Assembly: GCF_035046485.1 (NCBI RefSeq)
Contig: NC_085137.1
Location: forward strand, 445,846,334 to 445,910,333
From: Aedes albopictus
Lineage: Eukaryota; Arthropoda; Insecta; Diptera; Culicidae
DNA: 64,000 nt
Direction: 5' to 3'
Position numbers and translations under genes: made by a program. Of this stretch, positions 11,418 to 23,600 are shown piece by piece. The notes under the pieces were generated by a model. The model saw only the letters and a program-made list of their open reading frames with translations. It was not told the DNA's origin and did not search any database. The stretch's first letter is position 1. Every line of letters starts with the position of its first letter.

Positions 11418-13330
11418 ACAGCTACGAAGCGCTGCTGTTTTGTGTTTTGGCAACATTACAAAACGTATACTGTATAAAAGCAGCTGTTGTATTGGTTGGG
11501 ACTCTTACTCGATTTGCACATCTTCCGGCAAATCTACCGGCATTGAATTGCAATCGCAATTGAATTGCACTTTAATAAAAGCAACCCAAATAATCTCACA
11601 GCACATAGATGGATAGCTGTAAGGAATTTGTGTAGTAGCTATACTGCCGATGGACGCATAAATGTCACATGTGCAAAAACAGACAATCGAGAAAATCGCG
11701 TCCAAAGTTCGAAAAGGCAAATTGTCTCAACTAAGAAGCATAAATGTTGAATCGTTTTCTAACATCAACCAATTTTGAATTTGAACACTAATTTTAGTTT
11801 TAGAGCGATTTTTTAATTTCATAGGATTTCCAATGAAACTTGACACTTATGCGTCCACTTTTCACAATCAAATCGGCATTGCCTTTTTTCAACAATTTTC
11901 GGAACATACTCCTATTTTTATTTCCCTATATTATAGTACACCATGGTACATGGTCATTAGGCCGTCCCTTATTTTTCAAAATTTAGAAATGTTATAAGTT
12001 CGTTAGTGGAAAATGATCGTTTTAGCTAAAAAATGATCGTGTCAAAATTTGAAGTCCGTATCTCAAGGCTAAGTGGTCCCTCAAGAGGCCTAAAGTTGTC
12101 AAAAATTGTATGGGACCAAAAAAACATGATTTTTTTTTCGACAAAACAAATACGGTATTCCACTAAAACCGGTGATTTTAGGACCCTAAAGGGCCAAAAA
12201 TGTGCTTAGATTTGCGATATCTCTACTCGTTTCCAAGTTATTCACAAAAAAACAACTGAAAAATCAGCATTTTTGACCATTTTTTAGATTCCGAAGGAAA
12301 CTTATCCTGTTTTGTTCAATAACTCAAAAATGAGTAGAGATATCGCAAATCTAAGCAAATTTTTAGTTTTAGTGGAATAGCGTATTTTTTTGGCGAAAAA
12401 AATTTCATGTTTTTTTGGTCCCATACAATTTTTGACAACTTTAGGCCCCTTGAGGGACCACTTAGCCTTGAGATACGGACTTCAAATTTTGACACGATCA
12501 TTTCTTAGCTAAAACGATCGTTTTCCACTAACGAACTTTTAACATTTCCAATTTTTGAAAAATAAGGGACGGCCTAATGGTCATGGGCTGCAAAATTTCA
12601 ATAATGCCAAAAATGCACATGTGACAATTATGCTTCCACCGGCAGTATATATCCCGCTTAAAGTTTGTTTTGACAATAATGTTTACATTCGACAAGCCGT
12701 GTTGGCAAACCAACTGTTTCTTTATAACAGCTTCTAGCTGTGATGAAATCGCATAACGGCCTTTAAAGCGCTGCTGGTTTGAGGATTTGTCAGTATAACC
12801 ACAGATAACAGATGTTTATGCTAGTACAAATTTTTCGCAGAATCCTGTGTAAATGTTCAAAACGATATACGTTGGCTCACTACCGCCATCTACTCAACTT
12901 ATTGCGACATTACATCTAACTTGAATGCAATAATAGTTAAAAGTTCCAGTTTCATTCAAGATCGAATACAATCTTGAATGTAAAATTGCGTAGTGCATGC
13001 AATCTTGAAAGCGATCACTGACTATCGATCACTGCGCCATCTCTAAATGATTGGCCACATGAGTTTCAGCTGCTCGTTACATACAAAATGGCTGTTGAGC
13101 ATTTTTACACACATTGCCAATATAAGCATAAACGTCTGTTATCTGTGGTATAACGAATTGTACTGTATAGTAGCAGCTGTTTTGTTAGTGGGGACTTCTA
13201 TTCGATTTGCTCAAGTTTTTACATCTTCCGGGAAATCTTCCGGAGTTGGAATAGAGTGGAGTGAAGGCAACCCCAGTGACAAGCGATGGATTTCTGAAAA
13301 CCTAGTTTTATAGCTGTATGGTGCTTGTTT
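11418..13330. repeat. Diverged older repeat, two copies around a MITE
   Basis: The stretches 11430-11640 and 13140-13290 share blocks (GCAGCTGTTTTGT, TTCGATTTGCTC, CATCTTCCGG). The sequence 7985-8050 resembles 12670-12760, suggesting that the 3.4-kb foldback split one copy. Also, 11645-11680 is inverse to 12612-12652. No coding region is seen. Confidence 0.45.
11958..12576. mobile_element. hAT-like palindromic MITE, copy 1
   Basis: The 619-bp element begins TAGGCCGTCCC and ends with its complement; most of its length folds back. The perfect 8-bp TSD ATGGTCAT lies at 11950-11957 and 12577-12584 and fits the hAT pattern nTnnnnAn. A sister copy is at 34158-34802. Confidence 0.9.
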
Positions 13331-13467
13331 TGCAGTCGTGTATTAGGTTATGATTTATATTTGACTAGCATCCCTTTTATTCAGCGTTGACTGCTTTTAT
13401 TCGATGGTTACACAACAGAAAGCAAATGACTGAATCTTATAGCGCTGAAAATGTTAGTTGGGTACCG

Positions 13468-14533
13468 CAGTGCTTCCCAAACTGTGCGCCGCGGCGCCCT
13501 GGTGCGCCGCGAACTTTTCCCAGGTGCGCCGCAGAATTTTGGCTTTTGTGACGAAACAAAATAAAAAAACAAACTCTTTATTTGTATTGCGGAACACCTT
13601 TATTTTTTTTTTTTTCATTAGAAAAACTAGTGTCGCTCACATTTTTTTTAATCTTTCCTGACTCTTCAATTGTTCCATAGGATTTCTGGTATCCTTTTAA
13701 AACATATCTATTAAAACCATATTTTTAAATTTCAAGTTTTCAATTCTTAAGCTTCAGCTTAGGTTTTGATTTTACTATAACTTATCAAAAGTTTTTAATT
13801 TCAAGAACATTATTTACGTTCTTTTCAGAATAATTACAAGGTTTTCAGAACAGCTTAGCGGCAGGCAGGTTTGCCGATCTGGTAGCTTTGACCTTTTTGA
13901 AGCGGACTGTTTCATCAATTCTGCTGCAACCTCGCTGAACTCGAATAAGTTTGTTATGCACGGTTTCATCAATGGGGTTATATATGGCCAATCCAGGCCC
14001 AAAGGGTTAAGTTGAAATTTATGAAAATAAGTTCAATCAAAGCCCACCTGGCAGGTCTTAACAATCTCTTCATGTGTCCCAGTTTGCCGAAATTTTACAA
14101 AATAAATAAAAGTGTTGCTTTGCAATTTCCGCAAAAAATTGAAGCTTAGGTCAAGTTCTGTGTAGTCATTTTCATTCAATAAGAATTCTTTAACTATTGC
14201 AAACGCTTTAGAATTTTTGGCTGAATTGTTGAAATTCAGCAGCTTGTTATACCTTTACATCTGAGTTTCTTCTTATTTTTATAACTTCTATGATGGAACC
14301 AACATGATTTTTGAACTGAGAAATTATTTTAAAAAAATAGTTAGTTTTCCAAATATTGAAATACGAAAACATGGTATAAGAGAAGTGTTTCACGATTTTG
14401 ACTTGCACATTTTAAAGTAAAGGTTGCTCAAAAATTAAAAAAAAAAAGAATTTGTTTGAAAATTTTGGTGCGCCGCGACTTTTTTTAGAAATGTCAAAGG
14501 GCGCCACGATAGCAAAAAGATTGGGAACCTCTG
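13468..14533. mobile_element. hAT element remnant
   Basis: The ends read CAGTGCTTCCCAAA and, inverted, CAGAGGTTCCCAA, typical of hAT transposons. A perfect 8-bp TSD GGGTACCG lies at 13460-13467 and 14534-14541. Subterminal GC-rich motifs (GGTGCGCCGCG) occur at both ends. The 1-kb interior has only broken frames, so it is non-autonomous. Confidence 0.9.
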
Positions 14534-14921
14534 GGGTACCGTATATAAATCTAACGTCATGTTCTTCCTTGCTGTAACCGCCATCAACGTCCGAAAAGCA
14601 GTTTGTTGTACGACCGAAGCAAAAACATCGTCGTAATCGGATCCGTATTGTTGTTCTGAATCCTGGCATTAGGTGTTCCCTTCCACTGCGCCTCAACACC
14701 TGTGACCAAGGTGGATTTGAAGTTTTTCGCGGAGGGAGCAAAGTCACATCAACGGTAGTATCTGTAGAGATGACATTTGCATCTTCGTCTCTGAATTCTC
14801 CTCGGCGGTTTCGTATGCTGCTTCGTCAACATCTTGAATTGTTGGAACAATCTGCGTTGAAGCAGGACTACTTTGGAGCTCCACCGGAACCACCAGTCGG
14901 TGCTGTGTTGCTGGAAGAGTA

Positions 14922-15455
14922 GGGTATTTTAGCCAATAGTGGACCCCTAACCTATAGTGGACCCCCTTATATTTGTCCTAATTTTCCTGCTTAAATCTGT
15001 TTTTACCGGTGAACTTCCACCGGGAGACGATGGATCATGTTCCTAGCCAGTAGTTACAAGTGGTGGAGCTACGCTGGAAAGCAATAATTTGATTTTTTGA
15101 ACAAATTTGTAAATGTAAACAAATCTGGGGGACCACTATTGGTTAAATCCAAGGGGGTCCACTATTGTCTCCATTTTAACATGGTAAGAGAATACGATTT
15201 ATCCTATAGTGGACCCCAACAATCCTATAGTGGACCCCGGGGGGACCACTATAGGATAATTTGAGCCAGATTTGAAATGATTATTTTATGGGAAATATAG
15301 GGTGGTTTGGTAAGGTTTTTGTGTGCAATGTGCAGGAAAGACATAGAACTTGCTGTGCAAACGTTGACAGGGGCAATTTAATTGGAATATCATACTGTTT
15401 TAACGATCAGAACAATTTTCAGCTACTAAGGGGTCCACTATTGGTTAAAATACCC
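14922..15455. mobile_element. TA-flanked MITE with ATAGTGGACCCC motifs
   Basis: The inverted ends GGGTATTTTARCCAATAGTGG are flanked by TA. The interior repeats the motif CTATAGTGGACCCC several times in both orientations, including a small palindrome near 15215-15260. No ORF. Confidence 0.8.
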
Positions 15456-15504
15456 TACATTTGCCAGTGCACCCGCCGATGATACACACTTCTTTACTTT
15501 TTAG

Positions 15505-15916
15505 CTGAGACGAGACTCGCGAAGACGGTCTTCTTTTTCTCCACTTTGTTATTTTTTTCTTCTTCCTATCTGTGCTGACATTATGTTTTGGGCTGGTGGT
15601 ACAAACATGTACGTGACCGCATCACCTCACATGCAGTGTGACTGAATCCCATTCACGCACAAAATCATGTTGAGGTGAAATTTTGCATCGCCAACAATCG
15701 CCAAGCAAAGTTATCATTGGAATAGTTTGTTTTCAATTTATTTTTGACAGTACAGGAGGACAAAATGCTGCTCGGAGTGAATTTTGGCTTCAGAATTTAT
15801 CTCGGATAGCAATACTTTCTTCGTTTTAGGTAACGTAATCAAACGGGCTACAACTGACAGCTCAGTTGGGCTGCACTTGACGTTGCTTTTTTTCCTCTTC
15901 GCGAGTCTCGTCTCAG
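15505..15916. mobile_element. 412-bp hAT-like MITE
   Basis: The perfect inverted ends read CTGAGACGAGACTCGCGAAG. The 8-bp TSD CTTTTTAG is at 15497-15504 and 15917-15924 and fits nTnnnnAn. The interior is non-coding. Confidence 0.88.
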
Positions 15917-15946
15917 CTTTTTAGGAAGCACTTCGTGTAAGGATCG

Positions 15947-16308
15947 TACACGGAGAAACAAAAGTACCCAAAAGTGAGTTCATTTCACCCAACTTTGAGG
16001 TTGCGTGTGGGAAGCCAATTTTGAGTTGGTGGAGTCGATGTTGAGGTAGGTAGTTTGCATTTAGGCGTATACGGCCAAAGTACCTAGAGTCGAAGTTCTT
16101 TTTACTCAACGGTCAGTTTAAATTACTCAACTTTCGGTACTATGTCACTTACTCAATTTTGGCTTCCCGCATCGAACTCTCAAAGTTGGGTTGTTTTACT
16201 ATTTACTCTCTGACAACAATAAAGGGAGCGAATGAAAGGGGATGAAAAAAAGAACTCAAAAGTAAGTTTAAAAATACTCAATTTTGGGTTCTCTTGTTTT
16301 TCAGTGTA
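15947..16308. mobile_element. MITE with TACAC-GAGAAAC ends
   Basis: The ends read TACACGGAGAAACAAAAG and, inverted, TACACTGAAAAACAAGAG. Words such as ACTCAAAAGT and CAACTTTGA recur inside in both orientations. Exact boundaries and TSD are uncertain. Confidence 0.65.
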
Positions 16309-16419
16309 TAATCGGTAGCCTTTTGTCTTCCCCTAATATCCAAATAGCACGCTCGATCCTATAGGGCACCGCACTGTTTTGATTTTGTATGGGATTTTGA
16401 CGTTTCTTGGCCTTGTTGT

Positions 16420-16700
16420 TTACAAAATTTCTGTAAGAGTGAAAGAGAAGGAGAGAATTTCATGCAGTGCCCTATTTTCGTTGCTTCTGTTTCGGTAAAT
16501 GCACCATGGTCTTCGTCTCGAATACACGCTTCTACCCAAAAAGTCGTTAGCTATCGCCCGGTTGACACGTTCTGCCAGCCCATTCACCTCCGACGTGTAA
16601 TCATTGGTTGTTTGGTGTCGTAACCCCATTTGCTTCAAGAAACATTCAAATCCGTTATTAGCATACTCCTTACCATTGGGGACTGCTCATAAACCACATA
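16420..16700 (-). pseudogene. Copia integrase fragment
   Basis: On the minus strand FECFLKQMGLRHQTT followed by NGLAERVNRAIA matches the conserved end of copia integrase (the usual NGxAER block). The fragment is about 150 codons at most and broken at both ends. Confidence 0.7.
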
Positions 16701-16769
16701 GACCAAATTTTGAGCCATCTTAGACGTCGATTTTAAATCGACGTATGGTACTATCACTATCGATTGAGT

Positions 16770-17540
16770 CCAGCTATGGCAGATTATGCACGAATACGGA
16801 TTCCCGGATAAACTGATACGGTTGATCAAGGCGACGATGGATCGAGTGATGTGCGTAGTTCGAGTATCAGGGACACTGTCGAATGCCTTCGAATCTCGCG
16901 GAAGGTTACGGCAAGGTGATGGTCTTTCGTGCTTGCTGCTTACCATCGTCTCAGAAGGTGTAATAAGGAGAGCGAGGATAAACACGAGTGGTACGATTTT
17001 CACGAAGTCCGTTCAGCTGCTTGCTTTCGTGGATGATATTGGTTTTAAAGCTTGCAAATTTGAGACGATGACGAAAACGTACATCCGACTAAAGTGCCCC
17101 ACACAATACATACGTTTGCGTGTGCGTGACAGTAGTTTGACACATTTCCCATGGGAAAACTGTCAAAAAAACGCAAACCTCGACGGGGCGGACGCTATGT
17201 GTTCCAGGCTTAAAGGACGAAGCTAGGCGAATCGGACCAGCCATTAATGTGTCGCGAAGACAAAGTACATGATGGCAAAGGGCTCTATGGAGCATTTAAT
17301 GCGCCCGCTACCCCGAGTCTCTATCAACAGTTATGAAATCGAGGACACATTGTGGTAGAAAATCCAGCTCCACAGAACTCTACTATCTACGGCCGAGGGC
17401 AGATGGAAGACGGGACTTGAAGAGAGCAATTGAGAGTGCGGGACTGGAGACGAACAGCAACGGACCGAGGACTGAGTCGAATAGAATCCACTTCTCCGTA
17501 CAGCAGAGGACACTCAGACCTTAGTCTGACTGTGGAGGTA
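16770..17540 (+). pseudogene. Non-LTR retrotransposon fragment (reverse transcriptase)
   Basis: The plus strand encodes LRQGDGLSCLL and LLAFVDDIGF, the RQG and (Y/F)xDD blocks of a LINE reverse transcriptase (the catalytic motif is FVDD here rather than FADD). The domain then breaks off; 17200-17520 holds out-of-frame LINE-like tail sequence. It lies just downstream of the tectonic gene on the opposite strand. Confidence 0.7.
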
Positions 17541-17594
17541 AATAAATATTGCAGACTGCACAACACTAAGTTATTCTACTCTTTGTCGATAAAC

Positions 17595-17600
17595 TTTATT
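17595..17600 (-). terminator. Polyadenylation signal of tectonic
   Basis: AATAAA on the minus strand lies 28 bp past the tectonic stop codon. Confidence 0.6.
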
Positions 17601-17627
17601 CATATTCTTAAGTTCTTTTAGTAGTAG

Positions 17628-20600
17628 TTACATCTTAAAGCTAATGACTTGAATAAACCCCAGCATCATACAAATTGTCCAAATGGACACCCCCTTAATT
17701 TCCAAACTCCCGCTGTTGATTCCTCCGGAGGTTAAATCGAAGAACTGAACCTGCACAAACACCGGCACCCGAATGTCCTCCTCCAGTGCAAATTGCAAAT
17801 TGACCCGTGGTCCGAACACAATTTCCGCCTCGCGCAGCACATGTTGTCTAGGAACGTTCCGCACCGTCGCGAGCCCATGGAAGAACTGATACCGCACGTT
17901 GATGACCATGTTGTGGCAGGTGAAGTACGACTTGTTCGAGGACCCGGAGCCACTCACTTCCTCGTTGAAGACGTTTACCGTTCGAAACTGGATCCATTCC
18001 GAACTGCGGTTGACCGGATTGCCGTACATGGACGCGAACCAGTTCACTTCGTCAAAGCTTTTCTCTTGTAACTTGGGGCGTATGCCATGCAAGAGGATCT
18101 CATCAATTCCCGTTTGCAGTGATTTGCAAACTTCTGTGAAGTTGGAGCCATCAGTTACATTCAATTGCGGTGAAAAGTTACATTTGTTCCATGAGTCCTC
18201 TCCAAAGAGAATCGCGCTTCGATCTTCTGTAACGCATCTGTTTCTCCTACTTTTGGGCAACTTCATGCGAAAACTGTCGTCCGGCAGTCTAGTTCCGTTG
18301 GTGAAGTAGCTCAGCATATACTTCTTGGTACGTCTGTCTTCTGCCGTATCGTTCTCCGGAATTTGAACACTAGATACGATCAACGGTTTACCCTGGAGGT
18401 AACCCAGATTACCGCTGACACTTCGAGCAAACTTGTCCTCATTTTTACGGGCAAACTTTACAACCAACTTAGTCCAAATTTTGTCCGCGAGTTCCATTTG
18501 TCCGCAGAACAGCCTGATGTTGAGCCCTTCTAAATGGGTATAGTTGTGCTGGAATTCGAAGTTAACTTGGGGACAGTACCAAGGCTCTCCTTCTAACTCG
18601 TCTTCGTTGCTCTCGGATGTGTTTGTTTCTCGGCAATTGCGACCCGCCAAGTTACAGAACTGAATCGAGCTGTTGAAGCAGTCCTGGTCCATACAGTGTT
18701 CCATGATTTCCGCTTTGGGCAGTCTCAGGTACCTAAGGTGCGGTTGCTGTTCGATCAGTGTGCTGGTGAAGGCTTCCAACTCGTCCAAGGAGGAACGTAG
18801 GCACTCGGTACTTTGGTCTTGTAGGAAGCGCACCGGTTGCATGATCTGGCACTCGGAGTTGGTAAGCGATTGGGGGAGAGCTGTTGGGAGAAGATTTAGA
18901 ATGTTATTAGGGAATTTAACGAAAAGAGTTTTACATACTGAAAGGTTCAACTTTTTCACTAGTTTCGTTGTAAAATTTCAGGACGTCGTTCACCCGATAA
19001 AAAGCAGCAGCTTTGTCCTTCGGGTTGAGATCCAGTGGGAAAATGTCATTCCATCTGCGCTTGGAAGCAATCTCTTTGAGGTTCGTGTCGTAAAACTGTA
19101 ACAGAAAAAAAGCCACTGCGTCAAAGTTCTTTACAAAAATATAAAGATTAACGTCGGAAGTAGAGTATCAGATTTACTATACAGCGCCTTACTTCCGACA
19201 TTATGTATAAACGCATACGAAAGGCAGCGGACATTATGACGGGCTTGGTGGCCTATTGGCTACCGCTTCTAATTCCTATGCAGAAGGTCCTGGGTTCAAT
19301 CCCTGGCCCGTCCGTTTCCTCTTACTTTGAATCTTTCTATATACTTCTTTCCTCCTCTGTACATATACGACTCATGCATATTTACATGTTCATAGCCATC
19401 GCTAGAACAGAAACGGATTGAAAAAGCCGTTTCTTTTCCTTCCAACTTTCCTAGCACAGTGTCAATCTCGCCTACGAGTTATGCAATCAAGCGAACTGTG
19501 CCGCATTATCTTCAGAGTAATAAATAAATACACTAATCTTATCACCTACCGCCTGACATCCACGCACCAATGTATGAACGCATTGCCTACCAAATTTCTC
19601 CGAAGGTTTTTTTTAAAGGCTTCCTTCAGAAGTTCCATCTAGGGATTTTTTTTTTGCTTCCAGGGATTCCAACAAAAACTCTTATAGAGATTTCTTCAGA
19701 AATTCCTCCTGCTATTCCTGCATGATTCGTCTAATGAAGAGTTTCTTCTGGGATAAATTAACTTCAGGAAAAAACGTTTGGCACAGATTTTACAAAATTA
19801 TGGTAATACACTAAAACCCCAATTCACGCTCATTTTTTTTTGCGCCAAACTCAATTTGCGCCCCCCAATTTAAACACTAATTCCCAAATAACGCTCCCCC
19901 ATTTACGTACTAATTCCCAAATAGCGCTCCCCCAATTTACGCTCCTTAGGCGTAAATTGGGGTCTTAGGTATTCGGGAACAAGTAACATGTGATACATAT
20001 AATACATAGAGGAGTAAGGGTAGAGGGTAGGGTACAGGGTTAGGGTAGAGGGTTAGAGTAGAGACTAGGATAGAGGGTTAGGGTAGAGGATAGGGTAGAT
20101 CATTAGGGTAGAGGGTAGGGTAGAAGGTAGAGTAAAGGGTTATGTTAGAGGGTTGGGTAGAAGTAGAAGGTAGGGTAGAGGGTGAGGTAAAGGGTTAGGG
20201 TAGAGGGTAGGTTAGAAGGTAGGGTAGAGAGTAGAAGAGAAGGTAGGGTAGAGGGTAGGGTAGATGATTAGCGTAGGGGGCAGGGTAGAGGCATATTGTA
20301 GAGGGTAGAATAGAGAGTAGGATAGAGGATAGGGTAGAAGGTAGGGTAGAGGGTAGGGTTAAAGGTAAGGTAGAGGGTTAAAGTGCCATTAGATTGTTTG
20401 TCGTTATGGCAAATATTTGCCATTGAAGGCCGACATCCAAGGTTACTATGATTCACGTAGTGTTGGCCTTTTGTCGGGCTTGTTTGGCCAAATATTTGTC
20501 ACGTCTAATGGGACCTTTAGGGTAGAAGGTAGGGTAGAGGGTAGGGTAGGGTTAAATAAAAGACACTACACCGTCTTCAACCAGAGGTTGCACAGACTGA

Positions 20601-23600
20601 ACAATCACAAACATGAGACAACGGACAACACACGAAACACCCAGTGCTCCAGTGGAAAATTTTCCGTTTGACGAAAAGTTATCACTGACTGGAGCGGGAA
20701 TCGAACCCACACTCCGAGGCTAACGAAACGGCCCGACGACTGACGCCTCTAACCGCACGGCCACAAAGCCCATTGTAGGTTTGAACCCATTGTGGTCCCT
20801 TTTCTAGGGTGATGTTCCCATTTCCCCATCCAAGTCTTCATTCCTCTTTTTGCCTTTCTCGTACACCAAGGTGTACCGAAAGGCTATATGTTCACTCCAA
20901 AAACGAAAATTTGATAGAGCCTCCGGAGGGGTCAAGTCTAATATACCAATCGACTCAGCTCGACGAATTGAGGTGATGTCTGTGTGTGTGTATGTGTGTG
21001 TATATGTGTGTGTGTGTATGTGTGTGTACAAAAAAACTCACATCACTTTTTGGCAGTAAACCTCAACCGATTTTATTGACCGACGGTTCATTCGACGCGG
21101 AATCTGGTCCCATTGTTTCCTATTGAAAATGGTTCAGATCGGTCCAGCCGTTCCGGAGTTATGGCCATTTAGGTGTTCCGGACCGGTACCCCAGGAAGGG
21201 GCCAGATATGAAAACGCTACAAACCCATCCATGCGGCACATCAAACTACGGCATTTTCGATAACTTGATGAATGGTAAGCAGCAAAATAGTCTCAGACCA
21301 TATCTGAACCGGTAGTGTCTCGGAACCGGTTCCGGATGTCCCGCCGGAAGTGACCAAACATAAAAGTGAACTAAACCCATGCATGCGACATATCAAACCG
21401 CGGCTTTTTGGATAACGTGGTGAACAGTAATCAGGAAAACATTCTCAGTCCATATCGGAACCGGTAGTGTTCCGGAACCGGTTGCAAATGTCCCGCCGGA
21501 AGTGGCCAAGTATTAAAGTTAACCAAACCCATGCATGCGACATATCAAATAGTGTCTTTTTTGATATCCTGATGAACAGTAAGCAGGATAATATTCTCAG
21601 ACCATATCTGAACCGGTTGTGTCCCGGAACCGGTTCCGGGTGTCCCGTCGGAAGTGGCCAAATATAAAATTGAAATAAAACCATGCATGTGACATATCAA
21701 ACCACAGCTTTTTCGATAACCTGATGAACAATATGCAGGAAAGCATTCTCAGACCATATCGGAACCGGTTCCAGATGTTCCGCCGGAGGTGGCATAGTAC
21801 AAAATTTAATTAAACCCATGCAAGGGACATATCAAATCGTAACTTTTTTGATATCCTGATGAACAGTAAGCAGGAAAATATTTTCAGAACATATCTGAAT
21901 CGGTTCTGATCCAGAACCGGTTCCGGGTGTCCCGCCGGAAATGGCCAAATATAAAAGGGAACCAAACCCATGCAAGCGACACATGAAATCGCGGATTTTA
22001 AGGCATCTTGATTTAACAAAAAAAGTTTTCGGCCATATCGGGGACAACCGGTAGTGTTCCGCAACCGATTACAGTTGCCCCATCGGAAGTGGTCAAATGT
22101 AAAGGAGAACCAAACCCATAAATTCGACACATTTAATGACTTTTTAGGTAACAAAAAAATCATAGACCATACTTTGGAAAACCAATAGTGTGCCGAAACC
22201 GGTTCCAGGTGCCCCGACGGAAGTGGTCAAATGTAGAAAAAAACCAAACGCATACACGCAGCACACTAAATAACGGCTTCTTCGATAACGCGAAGAACGG
22301 TCAGCAAGAAAATAGTCTCAGGTCAGTAGTGTTCCGGAACCAGATTCGAGTGCCTCGCCGGAACTGGCGAAATGCACGAATGAACATCAATTTGCGACTA
22401 ACTGATTAATAATTTGCATGAAACTAGTCTAAGACCACATCAGGGACAATCGGTAAGTGGTAAAATGTGAACCAAAAGTTGTAAATGTGAAATGGAATCA
22501 AATCCATGCGTGTCGTACCATAAAATCACGCTGATTCGACAATGATTGCTGTCAAATTGGGTTTTTAAATTAGGAAAAATGTATCGATTTTTTGATTTTA
22601 TACGAAAGAGCACCTTTTTCTGAGCCACTATGATTTTTTTCAGATTTTTAGAACTTTGTTTTGGTACCTAAAATCAATTTCAAAGAGATTTTTTGAAATC
22701 ACCTTTTGACAGCTGGGTAACTGTTTGACAGCTCCACCCAGTACAAAATGCGATGAGGGGTGATTCGACAAATCGCTCCCATACAAACTTCAAATTTATT
22801 TTTAAATAGGTTCCCGGGCACCAAAATTCATGAAAATTTGGATTTCGGCTCAGTTTCGCATGCAGATTCAGAATATGAAATTATCTCAACACCGCTAAAG
22901 AAGCCAATTACCTGTGTAAACTTTCAATTCGGTAAACTAACTCTATTTTAGTTTTGTTTAGATTGTATGATTTGTTTTTGAGCACAAATCTTACAGATAT
23001 TGTGGTGGTACGAATTGATAGCTTGTACATTTTACGATTGTTGGCTTCCGAGGTTCACTGCGGTTGATCACCAAACGGATCAGGTGTCGGAATGCACCAA
23101 ATTAGAACTTTCGGAAGTACCGTATGCGTGATAATGTTTGCACCATCGTCAAATAAAATTCCAGTTTGACTTGTGAAGACAATGTATTGGTTTTATTTGC
23201 AGGCATTTAACCCTTAAAAGCCCTAGACGAACCACTTTTTTTCAATCAGCTACTACTCAAAGACCATACAATCAAAAAATTTGAAACCAATTTTAAATTG
23301 AATGCGGTTAGTTGGTCTTCCAATATCTGGGTGTGGCATCCCCCCTGAACCCTCCCCCCTTTTTGGGTATTGAGAAATGCCTTGCCACGGGGGTATTTTT
23401 CGGCAATTTTATTGAATATCACACATATTACCATTCTGAAATTTGTATTGTAAAATGTATTTGGTCATAAAATGATCGCTCTGTGCTATGGGCATGCCAC
23501 CGCTACGGAACCAGTTCCGGACGTTCAGGTTTCCGGACATAATCTCCGGAGGAACCTGCTACATACTGTATACTAAGGTTCGCACTCATAATCATTTTTT

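Noticed and set aside
20000..20555. Telomeric repeat
   Set aside because: AGGGTAGAGGGT units are irregular, internal to an intron and unlike known mosquito telomere ends.
21445..22163. Minus-strand frames across the satellite as a repetitive protein
   Set aside because: They follow the ~145-bp unit, shift frame between units and have no start, splice or family support.
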